Shown here: positions 29,840 to 38,055 of the stretch, piece after piece
Layout of the letters: every line of letters begins with the position of its first letter
How positions within the stretch are numbered: position 1 is the first letter of the stretch
From: Tabrizicola fusiformis
Lineage (GTDB): Bacteria; Pseudomonadota; Alphaproteobacteria; Rhodobacterales; Rhodobacteraceae
NCBI RefSeq assembly: GCF_013328815.1
Contig: NZ_JABUHN010000002.1
Span: 372,001-436,000, forward strand
Direction of reading: 5' to 3'
DNA length: 64,000 nucleotides
The notes under the pieces: generated by a model
Told to the model about the DNA's origin: nothing
What the model saw: only the letters and a program-made list of their open reading frames with translations
Databases searched by the model: none
Program-made: the position numbers and the translations under genes

Positions 29840-30357
29840 TCTGTGAACTGGACGGCATCACGCCGCAAATCCACCCCACGGCCTGGATCGCCCCCACCGC
29901 CGTTCTGATCGGGCGCGTGGTGGTCGAGGCGGGGGCGAACATCTGGTTCGGCGTGGTGATCCGCGGCGACAATGAGGAAATCCGCATCGGCGCCGGTTCG
30001 AACGTGCAGGAAAACTGCGTGCTGCACACCGATATCGGGGCGCCGCTGACCATCGGGGCGAATTGCACCATCGGCCACAAGGCGATGCTGCACGGCTGCA
30101 CCATCGAAGAGGGCAGTCTGATCGGCATGGGGGCGACGGTGCTGAACCATGCGGTGATCGGCGCCGGCTCGCTGGTGGGGGCCGCTGCGCTGGTGACCGA
30201 GGGCAAGACGATCCCACCGGGTTCGCTGGTGATGGGCGCGCCGGGCAAGGTGGTGCGTGCGCTGGATGACACGGCGAAGGCGCGGCTGATCGCCTCTGCG
30301 ACCGGCTATCAGGCCAATGCGCGGCGATTTTCGGCTGGCATGAAGATTGTCGGCTGA
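29836..30357 (+). CDS. Gamma-class carbonic anhydrase-like hexapeptide protein
   Basis: A 173-residue left-handed beta-helix protein built of hexapeptide repeats. The segments [26 protein letters not shown] and [14 protein letters not shown] carry the His residues that bind the metal in gamma carbonic anhydrases. It may hydrate CO2, although many relatives (YrdA/PaaY-like) have weak or unknown activity. It overlaps gmk by 4 bases. A palindromic repeat begins two bases after its stop. Confidence 0.85.
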   Translation: MICELDGITPQIHPTAWIAPTAVLIGRVVVEAGANIWFGVVIRGDNEEIRIGAGSNVQENCVLHTDIGAPLTIGANCTIGHKAMLHGCTIEEGSLIGMGATVLNHAVIGAGSLVGAAALVTEGKTIPPGSLVMGAPGKVVRALDDTAKARLIASATGYQANARRFSAGMKIVG

Positions 30358-30359
30358 CA

Positions 30360-30385
30360 GAAGAATTTTCGGACGAAAATTCTTC
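30360..30385. repeat. AT-rich palindromic repeat, copy 2
   Basis: Arms GAAGAATTTTC and GAAAATTCTTC with a GGAC loop, two bases after the carbonic anhydrase stop codon. The hairpin could act as a terminator for the yicC-gmk unit. Confidence 0.8.
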
Positions 30386-30400
30386 GGCGCCCGGAAATGA

Positions 30401-30421
30401 AAAGGGGGCCAACTGGCCCCC
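30401..30421 (-). terminator. Terminator of the DUF1127 gene
   Basis: In minus-strand reading, GGGGGCCA/TGGCCCCC forms a perfect stem followed by TTTTC. It lies 25 bases after the DUF1127 stop codon. Confidence 0.85.
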
Positions 30422-30445
30422 GTGTCGTCGCACAGTCTTTGGGCC

Positions 30446-30607
30446 TCAGCCCCAGACGGCCTTGCGCGCCATCAGGGCGGCGTCCTCGGGGAAGATGCCG
30501 AGGTCAAGCGCGATGTGGCGCGGCATCGCAGCGATCTCGTCGCGGGTGCGACGGTAGAGGGCGCGCTTTTCGGCTTCTTCACGGATCTGGGCAAACAGGG
30601 ATTTCAT
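30446..30607 (-). CDS. DUF1127 small protein (YjiS-like)
   Basis: A 53-residue basic, alpha-helical protein with the DUF1127 core YRRTRDEIAAMPRHIALDLG. Small DUF1127 proteins in Rhodobacter and relatives have been linked to RNA binding and stress, so an RNA-related role is possible. The ATG at 30607 is chosen to start the compact domain. A match to the gap-cluster palindrome lies at 30681-30694, 74 bases upstream, and a strong terminator follows. Confidence 0.82.
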   Translation of the reverse strand: MKSLFAQIREEAEKRALYRRTRDEIAAMPRHIALDLGIFPEDAALMARKAVWG

Positions 30608-30680
30608 AGCGTTTCCTTTCATCGGCGAGCGGGAGGCCCGGATGGCTTGTCCCCTTCGCATATGCAGAATATGGGAAACA

Positions 30681-30694
30681 TGATGGCGCTAACA
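30681..30694. promoter_or_regulatory. LacI-type operator-like site upstream of DUF1127 gene
   Basis: TGATGGCGCTAACA matches the palindrome TGTTAGCGCTAACA in 11 of 14 positions, with one perfect half. It is the weakest of four copies in this region. Confidence 0.4.
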
Positions 30695-30743
30695 ATGGCC
30701 GATCTCGCCCCGACGCCATGCGTCTATCGCATAGGTCATGCAA

Positions 30744-30769
30744 AAACGGGCGCCCTGCGGCGCCCGTTT
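30744..30769 (-). terminator. Terminator of gap1
   Basis: In minus-strand reading, an 11-bp stem AAACGGGCGCC/GGCGCCCGTTT is followed by a T-tract. It starts 20 bases after the gap1 stop codon. Confidence 0.9.
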
Positions 30770-30789
30770 GCCCGGCCCGAAGGCGCGGT

Positions 30790-31794
30790 TCAGATCAGCT
30801 TGCCCATCGCCACGGCGGTATCGGCCATCCGGTTCGAGAAGCCCCATTCGTTGTCATACCACGACAGCACCGAGACAAAGGTTCCGTCCATCACCTTGGT
30901 CTGATCCATGTGGAAGACGCTGGAATGCGGGTCGTGGTTGAAGTCGGACGAGACATTCTTGAACTCGGTATAGCCCAGAATGCCCTTCAGCGGCCCGGAT
31001 TCGGCGGCGGCCTTGATCGCGGCATTCACCTCTTCCACCGTGGTCGGGCGCTTGGCGATGAACTTCAGGTCCACGACCGAGACATTCGGCGTCGGTACGC
31101 GGATGGCGAAACCGTCCAGCTTGCCCTTCAGCTCGGGCAGCACCAGACCCACGGCCTTGGCGGCGCCGGTCGAGGTCGGAATCATCGACAGCGCCGCGGC
31201 ACGGGCGCGGTAAAGATCCTTGTGCATCGTGTCCAGCGTCGGCTGGTCGCCGGTATAGCTGTGGATCGTGGTCATCATGCCTTTTTCGATGCCGATGGCA
31301 TCGTTCAGCACCTTGGCAAAGGGCGACAGGCAGTTGGTGGTGCAGGAGGCATTCGACACCACGATATCGTCGCGGGTCAGGGTGCCATGGTTCACGCCGT
31401 AAACAATGGTCTTGTCCGCGCCTTCGCCGGGGGCCGAGATCAGCACCCGCTTCGAGCCGTTCTCCAGATGCGCCGCGCATTTTTCCTTGGAGGTGAAGAT
31501 GCCGGTGCATTCCATGACGATATCGACATCCGACCACGGCAGATCGGCGGGGTTCTTCAACGCCGTCACCCGGATCGGGCCGCGGCCAACGTCAATCCAG
31601 TCCGGCCCGGTGGTCACCGTGGCGGGGAAACGGCCATGCACCGAATCAAAGCGCAACAGATGGGCATTGGTTTCCACCGGCCCCAGATCGTTGATGGCAA
31701 TGACTTCAATATCGGTGCGGCCCGATTCGATGATCGCCCGCAGCACATTGCGGCCAATCCGGCCAAATCCGTTGATGGCAACTTTGACGGCCAT
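30790..31794 (-). CDS. gap: Glyceraldehyde-3-phosphate dehydrogenase, NAD-type (gap1)
   Basis: Oxidises glyceraldehyde 3-phosphate to 1,3-bisphosphoglycerate with phosphate and NAD in central carbon metabolism. The 334 residues are normal for a type I enzyme. INGFGRIGR forms the dinucleotide-binding loop, and the catalytic nucleophile is Cys151 in SNASCTTNC. Asp36 (INDLG) at the end of the second strand is the residue that favours NAD over NADP. It is last in a cluster with a second gap paralogue and a small membrane ORF, has its own palindromic operator at 31833-31846 and ends at a strong terminator. Confidence 0.95.
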   Translation of the reverse strand: MAVKVAINGFGRIGRNVLRAIIESGRTDIEVIAINDLGPVETNAHLLRFDSVHGRFPATVTTGPDWIDVGRGPIRVTALKNPADLPWSDVDIVMECTGIFTSKEKCAAHLENGSKRVLISAPGEGADKTIVYGVNHGTLTRDDIVVSNASCTTNCLSPFAKVLNDAIGIEKGMMTTIHSYTGDQPTLDTMHKDLYRARAAALSMIPTSTGAAKAVGLVLPELKGKLDGFAIRVPTPNVSVVDLKFIAKRPTTVEEVNAAIKAAAESGPLKGILGYTEFKNVSSDFNHDPHSSVFHMDQTKVMDGTFVSVLSWYDNEWGFSNRMADTAVAMGKLI

Positions 31795-31832
31795 GAAACC
31801 CTCCTGTCTTCGGCGCGACTCGCGCGCGATGA

Positions 31833-31846
31833 TGCTAGCGCTAACA
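31833..31846. promoter_or_regulatory. LacI-type operator-like palindrome upstream of gap1
   Basis: TGCTAGCGCTAACA, one mismatch from a perfect palindrome, 39 bases before the gap1 ATG. It matches the sites before gap2. The pattern resembles LacI-family operators of central carbon metabolism regulators (CceR-like); the regulator assignment is inference. Confidence 0.55.
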
Positions 31847-31886
31847 TCACGAAAAAAGCGTGACGATCAACGACAGACTGCACCTG

Positions 31887-32030
31887 TCAGCGCCAGAAGG
31901 ACAGATATTCCACGAAGTCGGCAAATTTCCGCAGCGCGAAGACAAGTCCCGCGCTGCCGTTCAGGGCGATATCGCCAAGGATGAGGGCCACGATCAGCGC
32001 GGCAAGGACGAAAGCGATGCGGTCGGTCAA
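31887..32030 (-). CDS. Small single-pass membrane protein between gap paralogues
   Basis: A 47-residue ORF starting at TTG (32030), with GGAGGGG five bases upstream. One hydrophobic helix (IAFVLAALIVALILGDIAL) is followed by a basic/aromatic tail (FALRKFADFVEYLSFWR). It begins 11 bases after the gap2 stop, so it is probably cotranscribed and possibly coupled. I believe similar short ORFs occur beside gap in other Rhodobacteraceae, but could not check. Function is unknown; it might tether or modulate a partner at the membrane. Confidence 0.6.
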   Translation of the reverse strand: MTDRIAFVLAALIVALILGDIALNGSAGLVFALRKFADFVEYLSFWR

Positions 32031-32041
32031 GACCCCTCCGG

Positions 32042-33046
32042 TTACTGGAGGAGCCGCCCCATCACGCCCGCCACATCGGCCATGCGGCAGGAGAAGCCCC
32101 ACTCATTGTCATACCAGGCCAGAACGCGGACGGTGCGGCCGCCGACGACCTTGGTCTGATCCGGGGCGAAGATAGACGAATGCGGCGTGTGATTGAAGTC
32201 GATCGAGACTTTGGGCTCGGGGTCATAGGCGAGAACCATGCCCATATAGCCGGCAGCCGCCTCGCGCACGATTTCGTTCACGTCATGGACGGTCACATCC
32301 TTGCCCGCGACAAAGGTCAGATCCACCGCCGAAACATTCGGCGTGGGCACACGGATGGCCGAACCGTCCAGCTTGCCCGCCAGTTCCGGCAGCACTTCGC
32401 CAATCGCCTTGCCGGCGCCGGTCGAGGTGGGGATCATCGCCATGGCGGCGGCGCGGGCGCGATACAGATCCTTGTGGCGGCGGTCCAGCGTCGGCTGGTC
32501 GCCGGTATAGCTGTGGATCGTGGTCATGATGCCCGATTCGATGCCGATGGCGTCGTTCAGCACCTTGGCCAGCGGGGCAAGGCAGTTGGTGGTGCAGGAG
32601 GCGTTCGAGACGACCAGATGCTCCAGCCCCAGTTGCCGGTGGTTCACACCGTAAACCACGGTCTTGTCGGCCCGCTTGGCCGGTGCCGAAACCAGAACCC
32701 GTTTGGCGCCACGGCCAAGGTGGACGGCGGCCTTGTCGCGGTCGTTGAATTTGCCGGTGCATTCCAGCACGACGTCAATGCCTTCCCAATCCAGCTCTTC
32801 GGGATTGTAGGTGGACATCACGCGGATCGGGCCGCGGCCAAGGTCCAGCACATTGTCCTGCACCCGCACCACGCCCGGGAACCGGCCATGCACCGAATCA
32901 TATTTGAGCAGGTGCGCGTTGGTTTCGATCGGCCCGGTGGCGTTGATGGCGACGACCTGCACATCGTTGCGGTTCGATTCCGCGATATGCGCCAGCGTGC
33001 AGCGCCCGATGCGGCCGAAACCGTTGATCCCGATGGTGATGGTCAT
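32042..33046 (-). CDS. gap: Glyceraldehyde-3-phosphate dehydrogenase paralogue, possibly NADP-using (gap2)
   Basis: A second 334-residue GAPDH that shares fold and catalytic Cys151 (SNASCTTNC) with gap1. The coupling position differs: INATG has Ala36-Thr37 instead of Asp36-Leu37, and Arg189-Arg190 (TLDRRHKDL) replace Thr-Met in gap1. Loss of this Asp and a gain of basic residues near the adenosine ribose are features known from NADP-accepting GAPDHs, so a gluconeogenic or biosynthetic role is plausible. Erythrose-4-phosphate dehydrogenase is an alternative. Two operator-like palindromes lie 85-117 bases upstream. It heads the gap2 - small ORF - gap1 cluster. Confidence 0.92.
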   Translation of the reverse strand: MTITIGINGFGRIGRCTLAHIAESNRNDVQVVAINATGPIETNAHLLKYDSVHGRFPGVVRVQDNVLDLGRGPIRVMSTYNPEELDWEGIDVVLECTGKFNDRDKAAVHLGRGAKRVLVSAPAKRADKTVVYGVNHRQLGLEHLVVSNASCTTNCLAPLAKVLNDAIGIESGIMTTIHSYTGDQPTLDRRHKDLYRARAAAMAMIPTSTGAGKAIGEVLPELAGKLDGSAIRVPTPNVSAVDLTFVAGKDVTVHDVNEIVREAAAGYMGMVLAYDPEPKVSIDFNHTPHSSIFAPDQTKVVGGRTVRVLAWYDNEWGFSCRMADVAGVMGRLLQ

Positions 33047-33130
33047 TGCCGATGGCCTCCGTCCTGATCCAAGCGGGTCTTAACCCGGAATGCTGCACAG
33101 GCAAAGAGCGAATTTCCCTTATTTTCATAG

Positions 33131-33163
33131 TGTTAGCGCGAACACGGCAGGTTTGCGCTAACA
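33131..33163. promoter_or_regulatory. Two LacI-type operator-like sites upstream of gap2
   Basis: TGTTAGCGCGAACA (33131-33144) and GGTTTGCGCTAACA (33150-33163), with centres 19 bases apart. Both match the gap1 site. They lie in the divergent region and could also act on the DUF808 gene. Confidence 0.55.
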
Positions 33164-33224
33164 TCGCGCTTGGCCTTGCCGCAGGCTTGCCCCTATCTTG
33201 GGCGCAGGTTTTGCGAGGTGGATG

Positions 33225-34196
33225 ATGAGCGGACTTCTGGCCCTGCTGGATGATGTGGCGGCGATTGCCAAGGTGGCGGCGGCCTCGGTGGATGATATCG
33301 CCGGGGCGGCGGCCAAAGCGGGGGCCAAGGCCGCCGGGGTGGTGATCGACGATGCGGCGGTGACGCCGAAGTATGTGCATGGGTTTGAGGCAAAGCGCGA
33401 ACTGCCGATCATTCGCAAGATCGCGCTGGGATCGCTGAAGAACAAGCTGGTGCTGCTGCTGCCCGCCGCGTTGCTCTTGTCGAATTTCGCGCCCTGGGCC
33501 ATCACGCCGCTGCTGGCGCTTGGGGGGGGCTATCTGTGCTTTGAGGGCGCCGAGAAGGTGTTCCACATCCTCTTTCCCCATGGCGATGCCGAGGTGGAGG
33601 AAGATTTCGACACCAAGGAGCCGGGCCATCTGGAAGAGGAAAAGGTGGCCGGTGCCATCAAGACCGATTTCATCCTGTCGGCCGAGATCATGACCATCGC
33701 CCTTGCCGCCATTCCAGAAAGCAATTTCTGGATGGAGGCGGTGACGCTGGCCATTGTCGGCATCGTGATCACGGTGGGGGTTTACGGGTCTGTCGCGCTG
33801 ATCGTGAAGATGGACGATATCGGGTTGCATCTGGCGGCCAAGGCCCGGCTCGCGGCCACGCGGGCGCTGGGGCGGGGGCTGGTTCTGGCCATGCCGAAGG
33901 TGATGGCGTTTCTCTCCACGGTGGGGACGGCGGCCATGCTCTGGGTTGGCGGGTCCATTGTGATCCACGGGCTGGAAGAAAATGGCTTTGGCTGGCTGGG
34001 CCATCACATCCACGACTGGGCCGCAGCGATTGGCCATGCCGTGCCCGAGGGGCTGACCGGCATCGTCGAATGGCTGGCCAAGGCCGGGATGGACGGGCTG
34101 TTTGGCCTCGCGATGGGAATGCTGCTGATCCCGGTGGCAACCCGGGTGATCGGGCCGCTGCTGGCGCGGGTGACGGGGAAATCCGCGGCGCATTGA
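33225..34196 (+). CDS. DUF808 family membrane protein (YedI-like)
   Basis: A 323-residue inner-membrane protein related to E. coli YedI (DUF808), of unknown function. SGLLALLDDVAAIAKVAA is the typical N-terminus, and FEAKRELPIIRKIALGSLKNK, FEGAEKVFHI and IKTDFILSAEIM are family-typical stretches. About six to eight hydrophobic helices are visible. The second of two adjacent ATGs (33225) is chosen for spacing from GAGGTG. It is divergent from gap2 across the double operator, so shared regulation is possible. A cluster of four palindromes follows its stop. Confidence 0.85.
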   Translation: MSGLLALLDDVAAIAKVAAASVDDIAGAAAKAGAKAAGVVIDDAAVTPKYVHGFEAKRELPIIRKIALGSLKNKLVLLLPAALLLSNFAPWAITPLLALGGGYLCFEGAEKVFHILFPHGDAEVEEDFDTKEPGHLEEEKVAGAIKTDFILSAEIMTIALAAIPESNFWMEAVTLAIVGIVITVGVYGSVALIVKMDDIGLHLAAKARLAATRALGRGLVLAMPKVMAFLSTVGTAAMLWVGGSIVIHGLEENGFGWLGHHIHDWAAAIGHAVPEGLTGIVEWLAKAGMDGLFGLAMGMLLIPVATRVIGPLLARVTGKSAAH

Positions 34197-34203
34197 CGAG
34201 CGC

Positions 34204-34303
34204 CCGATTTCTTTGAAGAAATCGGCCCGGAGCCTTTGAAGGCTCCGGGCCGGGGGCGCCAAATTCGTTCCAACGAATTTGCAAAATTCTTCGAAGAATT
34301 TTG
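34204..34303. repeat. Cluster of four palindromes
   Basis: Four perfect or near-perfect inverted repeats in 100 bases between convergent genes: 34204-34225 (arms CCGATTTCTT), 34225-34250 (arms GCCCGGAGCCTT), 34261-34280 (arms AAATTCGTT) and 34282-34303 (arms CAAAATTCTTC, no loop). The last belongs to the AT-rich family seen at 27442. They may terminate both genes, but their number exceeds that need. Confidence 0.85.
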
Positions 34304-34313
34304 TGCCGCGCCC

Positions 34314-34703
34314 TCAGCCAGACGGGGCTTGCAATTCCGTGTTCACCCGGCAACCAAAACGCGTCTCGATATCGGCGCGCAGGGCTTTGACGGCAGTCAG
34401 GTAATCCGCCTTGTAATCGGTCAGGCCCGAAAGGTCGCCCGTGCTGTTGGCTTTGTCCATGGCCGCCTGCACCTGTGCCGCAGCCGCTTCGGCCAGCGGC
34501 TGAAGACCGGCGAGAAAGGCGGCATGGGCCGCCTTGGCGCGACCCTCGGCCTCATCGCGGGTCGAGGTCAGGCTGCACGCATAGCTGACATCACCCTTGC
34601 CCGCGACGGGCAGGCGAAAGCTGGCTTCGGACGGGGGCAAGGCAAACCATAGGCCGCCCGCCGCAAGGGCCAGCCCCGCCGCAATCCAGATGCCGCGACG
34701 CAT
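34314..34703 (-). CDS. Small membrane-anchored or secreted protein of unknown function
   Basis: A 129-residue protein not recognised as a named family. Residues 5-27 (IWIAAGLALAAGGLWFALP) form a signal anchor. The rest is alanine-rich and helical, with two cysteines (YACSLTS and RFGCRVN) that could form a disulfide in the periplasm. Its ATG lies two bases after the stop of the peptide importer ATPase, so it is probably the last gene of that operon. It could be an accessory envelope protein. Confidence 0.6.
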   Translation of the reverse strand: MRRGIWIAAGLALAAGGLWFALPPSEASFRLPVAGKGDVSYACSLTSTRDEAEGRAKAAHAAFLAGLQPLAEAAAAQVQAAMDKANSTGDLSGLTDYKADYLTAVKALRADIETRFGCRVNTELQAPSG

Positions 34704-34705
34704 TG

Positions 34706-36787
34706 CTATTCTGCGGCGATCTTGATGACAGGCTCCATCGTGGCCAGCACTTCGGACGAGAGGTGGCACTTGATCTGATGGCCCCCCTCCAGCATCTGGA
34801 CCGGCGGCATTTCCCGCTCGCAGAGCCCGCCCGGAACCTGCGATTTCCAACGGCAGCGGGTCTGGAACGGACAGCCGGGCGGCGGGTTCATCGCCGAAGG
34901 AATATCCCCCTCCAGCACGATCCGCTTGCGGGTGACATGGGTGTCGGCAATCGGCACCGCCGACAGAAGCGCCTCGGTATAGGGGTGATAGGGCGGGCTG
35001 AAGACCTGATCGGTGGTGCCCATCTCGACCACATGGCCAAGATACATCACCATCACCCGGTCAGACAGGTAGCGCACGATCGACAGATCGTGGCTGATGA
35101 ACAGCAGGGTTGTGCGGTTCTCGCGCTGAATATCCATCAGAAGGTCGGTCACCGCCGCCTGCACCGACACGTCCAGCGCCGAGACGGGTTCATCCGCCAC
35201 CACCACCTTGGCCCCACCGGCAAAGGCGCGGGCGATGCCGACGCGCTGTTTCTGCCCGCCTGATAACTGGCGCGGCATCCGGTCGGCAAAGGCGCGGGGC
35301 AGCTTCACCAGATCGAGCAGTTCCAGCATCCGGTCCTGCCGCTCCTGATCGGAGGCGCCGAAGCGGAAGATCTCCAGCGCCCGGATGATCTGACGGCCCA
35401 CCGACATTGACGGGTTCAGCGTGTCGAAGGGGTTCTGGAACACCATCTGCACCGAAGACACCGTGTCGGTGTTGCGCTGCTGGATCGGGGTGGACTGCAC
35501 ATTTTCATCAAACAGCAGGATCGAGCCGGAGGTGGCGGTTTCCAGCCCCATCAGCACCTTGGCAAAGGTGGATTTGCCGCAGCCGGATTCGCCGACGATG
35601 GCCAGCGTCTCGCCCTCGCGCGCCTCGAAGCTCAGGGTCTCGTTGGCCTTGACCACCTTCTTGGCGCCGCCGCCAAAGGCACCGCCCGAGACGGAATAGT
35701 ATTTCTTGAGGTCTTCCATCTTGAGGACGACCTTGCCCACCGGGGTCTTTTCCTTGGCGATCCGGGCGGCGGGCGGGGCGGTCCAGTCGATTTCTTCCCA
35801 TTTCACACAGCGGCTGGCATGGCGGTCGCCGCCGGGGATTTCGCGCATCTCCACCTCGGCGGCATTGCAGCGGCCTTCGGTGAAATAGTCGCAGCGCGGG
35901 CCAAAGTTGCAGCCCTTGGGCCGTTCATGCGGCAGGGGAAAGTTGCCGGGGATCGAGATCAGCGGCCGTGCATTCTTGTCGGCGCCGGGCAGCGGGATGG
36001 AGCGGAACAGCGCCTGCGTATAGGGGTGGCGCATTTCGTCAAAGACCTGATGCACATTGCCGGTCTCCACCGCCTCGCCGGAATACATCACGCAGAGCCG
36101 GTCGCAGACATCCATGATCAGGCCGAGGTTGTGCGAGATGAACAGCATCGAGGTGCCGTATTTTTCGCCCAGCGCCTTGACCAGATCGACGATGCCCGCC
36201 TCGACCGTCACATCCAGCGCGGTGGTGGGTTCATCAAGGATCAGAAGGGCGGGTTTCGACATCAGCGCCATGGCGATGACGATGCGCTGCTGCTGGCCGC
36301 CCGAAAGCTGGTGCGGATAGGCGTTGATGATGCGGTCGGGGTCGGGCAAGCGGACATCGGCGACGATCTGCCGGGCGAGCGCCCAGGCATCGGCTTTCGA
36401 CATGCCCTGATGGATCATCGGCACTTCGGCCAGTTGCGCACCGATCTTCATGGCCGGGTTCAGCGAGGCCATCGGTTCCTGATAGATCATGGCGATTTCG
36501 GAGCCGCGGATCTGGCGCAGTTCCTCATCATCCATCGTCGTCAGGTCACGGCCCTTGAACAGAATGCGCCCACCGGTGATGCGGCCGTTCTTGCCAAGGT
36601 CGCGCATGACGGCCAGCGCCACGGTGGATTTGCCGCAGCCCGACTCGCCGACAAGGCCCATCGCCTCGCCGGCCATGACGCTGCAGGAGAAATCCATCAC
36701 GGCGGGGATTTCACGAAGGCGGGTGAAGAAGGAGATCGAGAGATTCTCGATTTCGAGGATCGGTTTGCTGGGATCCCAGTCGGACAT
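34706..36787 (-). CDS. Peptide-type ABC transporter, fused double ATPase (DppD-DppF-like)
   Basis: A single 693-residue protein carrying both ATPase domains of an oligopeptide/dipeptide-type importer. Domain 1 (about 9-265) has [18 protein letters not shown] and [11 protein letters not shown]; domain 2 (about 355-600) has [18 protein letters not shown] and [11 protein letters not shown]. Each is followed by a cysteine-containing oligopeptide/dipeptide C-terminal tail ([19 protein letters not shown]), which in relatives binds an iron-sulfur cluster. Such fusions are common in this family. It is downstream of the two permeases, separated by a GC-rich repeat. The substrate is unknown. Confidence 0.92.
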   Translation of the reverse strand: MSDWDPSKPILEIENLSISFFTRLREIPAVMDFSCSVMAGEAMGLVGESGCGKSTVALAVMRDLGKNGRITGGRILFKGRDLTTMDDEELRQIRGSEIAMIYQEPMASLNPAMKIGAQLAEVPMIHQGMSKADAWALARQIVADVRLPDPDRIINAYPHQLSGGQQQRIVIAMALMSKPALLILDEPTTALDVTVEAGIVDLVKALGEKYGTSMLFISHNLGLIMDVCDRLCVMYSGEAVETGNVHQVFDEMRHPYTQALFRSIPLPGADKNARPLISIPGNFPLPHERPKGCNFGPRCDYFTEGRCNAAEVEMREIPGGDRHASRCVKWEEIDWTAPPAARIAKEKTPVGKVVLKMEDLKKYYSVSGGAFGGGAKKVVKANETLSFEAREGETLAIVGESGCGKSTFAKVLMGLETATSGSILLFDENVQSTPIQQRNTDTVSSVQMVFQNPFDTLNPSMSVGRQIIRALEIFRFGASDQERQDRMLELLDLVKLPRAFADRMPRQLSGGQKQRVGIARAFAGGAKVVVADEPVSALDVSVQAAVTDLLMDIQRENRTTLLFISHDLSIVRYLSDRVMVMYLGHVVEMGTTDQVFSPPYHPYTEALLSAVPIADTHVTRKRIVLEGDIPSAMNPPPGCPFQTRCRWKSQVPGGLCEREMPPVQMLEGGHQIKCHLSSEVLATMEPVIKIAAE

Positions 36788-36820
36788 TTCGGGCCTCGCG
36801 CGGGGTGAAATTGCGGGACC

Positions 36821-36851
36821 GGGGGCCAGCCCCCGGACCCCCGGGATATTT
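36821..36851 (+). repeat. GC-rich interspersed repeat ending in GGGATATTT, copy A
   Basis: A 31-base element: stem GGGGGCC AG CCCCC, then ACCCCCGGGATATTT. It matches 30 of 31 bases of the minus-strand copy at 43033-43063. It lies between the dppC-like and ATPase genes of one operon. Confidence 0.75.
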
Positions 36852-36881
36852 AGAGAGAGAGGATGGGGGCAGGGCGGCGCA

Positions 36882-38045
36882 TCAGTCCCTCAGGCTTTCT
36901 TCGCGCAAGCCGTCGGCCAAGAGGTTCAGGCCGAGAACAAGGCTCATCAGCGCCAGAGCGGGCACGAGGGCAGGGTGGGGGAAGATGTTCAGAAGGCGGC
37001 GGCCATCGTCGATGGTCGAACCCCAGTCCGGGCTTTCGGGCGAAACGCCGAGGCCGAAGAAGCCCAGCGTGCCGAGCAGGATGGTGGTGTATCCGATCCG
37101 CAGGCAGAAATCGACGATCAGCGGCCCCCGGGCATTGGGCAGGATTTCCCACAGCATGATATACCAAGGTCCTTCGCCGCGGGTCTGGCCCGCCGCCACA
37201 TAGTCGCGCGCCTTGATGTCCATCACCATGCCGCGCACGATGCGGAACACCCCGGGCGAGTTCACGAAGACCACCGAGACGAAGACGTTCAGCAGGTTCG
37301 GGTCCATCGACCAGACCCCGGTGGGATCAAGGTTGAAGGCCAGCCCCGAATAGGCCCAGAGCCCGATCACCAGCGTGGCCCCGACATAGAGGTTGCGCTG
37401 CCGCGGGTTGGTGAAGAAGCGGCTGTTGAACAGCACCGTCAGGAACAGGATCGGGAACAGGAACAGCACGGCGGCGAACCAGATCGGGATGCCGGTCTGC
37501 ACGATTTCCGGGGTGACCAGCAGGTAGAACAGCAGGATCACCGGGAAGGCCAGCACGAGGTTGGCAATGAAGGACAGCACGGTGTCGAGCTTGCCGCCGA
37601 AATAACCCGCCGGCAGGCCCAGCGAGATGCCGACCATGAAGGCGAACAGCGTGGCGGCGGGGGCGATCTGCAACACCCGGCGGGCACCCATCACCATGCG
37701 GCTGAACACGTCGCGGGCGAGATGGTCACCCCCGAAGAGATACCACGGGTATGCCCCCTCGACCGGCTGTTTCAGGGGTGAGCCGGGGACGGCGTTCTTC
37801 AGCCCCGAGAGTTGCGCCAGAGGGTCATGGGTGATGATCATATCGGCGAAAAGCGCGGTGAAGACCCAGAACATAACCAGCGCAAAGCCCATCATGCCCA
37901 CGGGGCTGTCAAACAGTTTGCCGTAAAGGCCCAGCCGCCGCTTGAAGCGGAAGGAGACCAGAAACAGGGCGACAAGTGCGATCCAGACCGGCCAGAACTG
38001 GCCGATCACGCGCAGAAAGATGGAGCCCCAAGAGAGTTCTTCCAT
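36882..38045 (-). CDS. Peptide-type ABC transporter permease (DppC-like)
   Basis: Inner-membrane permease, 387 residues. The N-terminal helix (FWPVWIALVALFLVSF) and second helix lead into the periplasmic loop DPLAQLSGL. VRGMVMDIKARDYVAAGQTRG matches the coupling motif of the binding-protein-dependent permease domain, and the end region LGFFGLGVSPESPDWG is typical of DppC/OppC. It is longer than usual because of extra hydrophobic segments in the middle. It starts 10 bases after the dppB-like stop. Confidence 0.88.
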   Translation of the reverse strand: MEELSWGSIFLRVIGQFWPVWIALVALFLVSFRFKRRLGLYGKLFDSPVGMMGFALVMFWVFTALFADMIITHDPLAQLSGLKNAVPGSPLKQPVEGAYPWYLFGGDHLARDVFSRMVMGARRVLQIAPAATLFAFMVGISLGLPAGYFGGKLDTVLSFIANLVLAFPVILLFYLLVTPEIVQTGIPIWFAAVLFLFPILFLTVLFNSRFFTNPRQRNLYVGATLVIGLWAYSGLAFNLDPTGVWSMDPNLLNVFVSVVFVNSPGVFRIVRGMVMDIKARDYVAAGQTRGEGPWYIMLWEILPNARGPLIVDFCLRIGYTTILLGTLGFFGLGVSPESPDWGSTIDDGRRLLNIFPHPALVPALALMSLVLGLNLLADGLREESLRD

Positions 38046-38055
38046 GGTTCTGACC

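Noticed and set aside
30360-30385. Classical rho-independent terminator only
   Set aside because: The same arms recur in both polarities at other sites without a T-tract of their own, so I list it as a repeat family that may also terminate.
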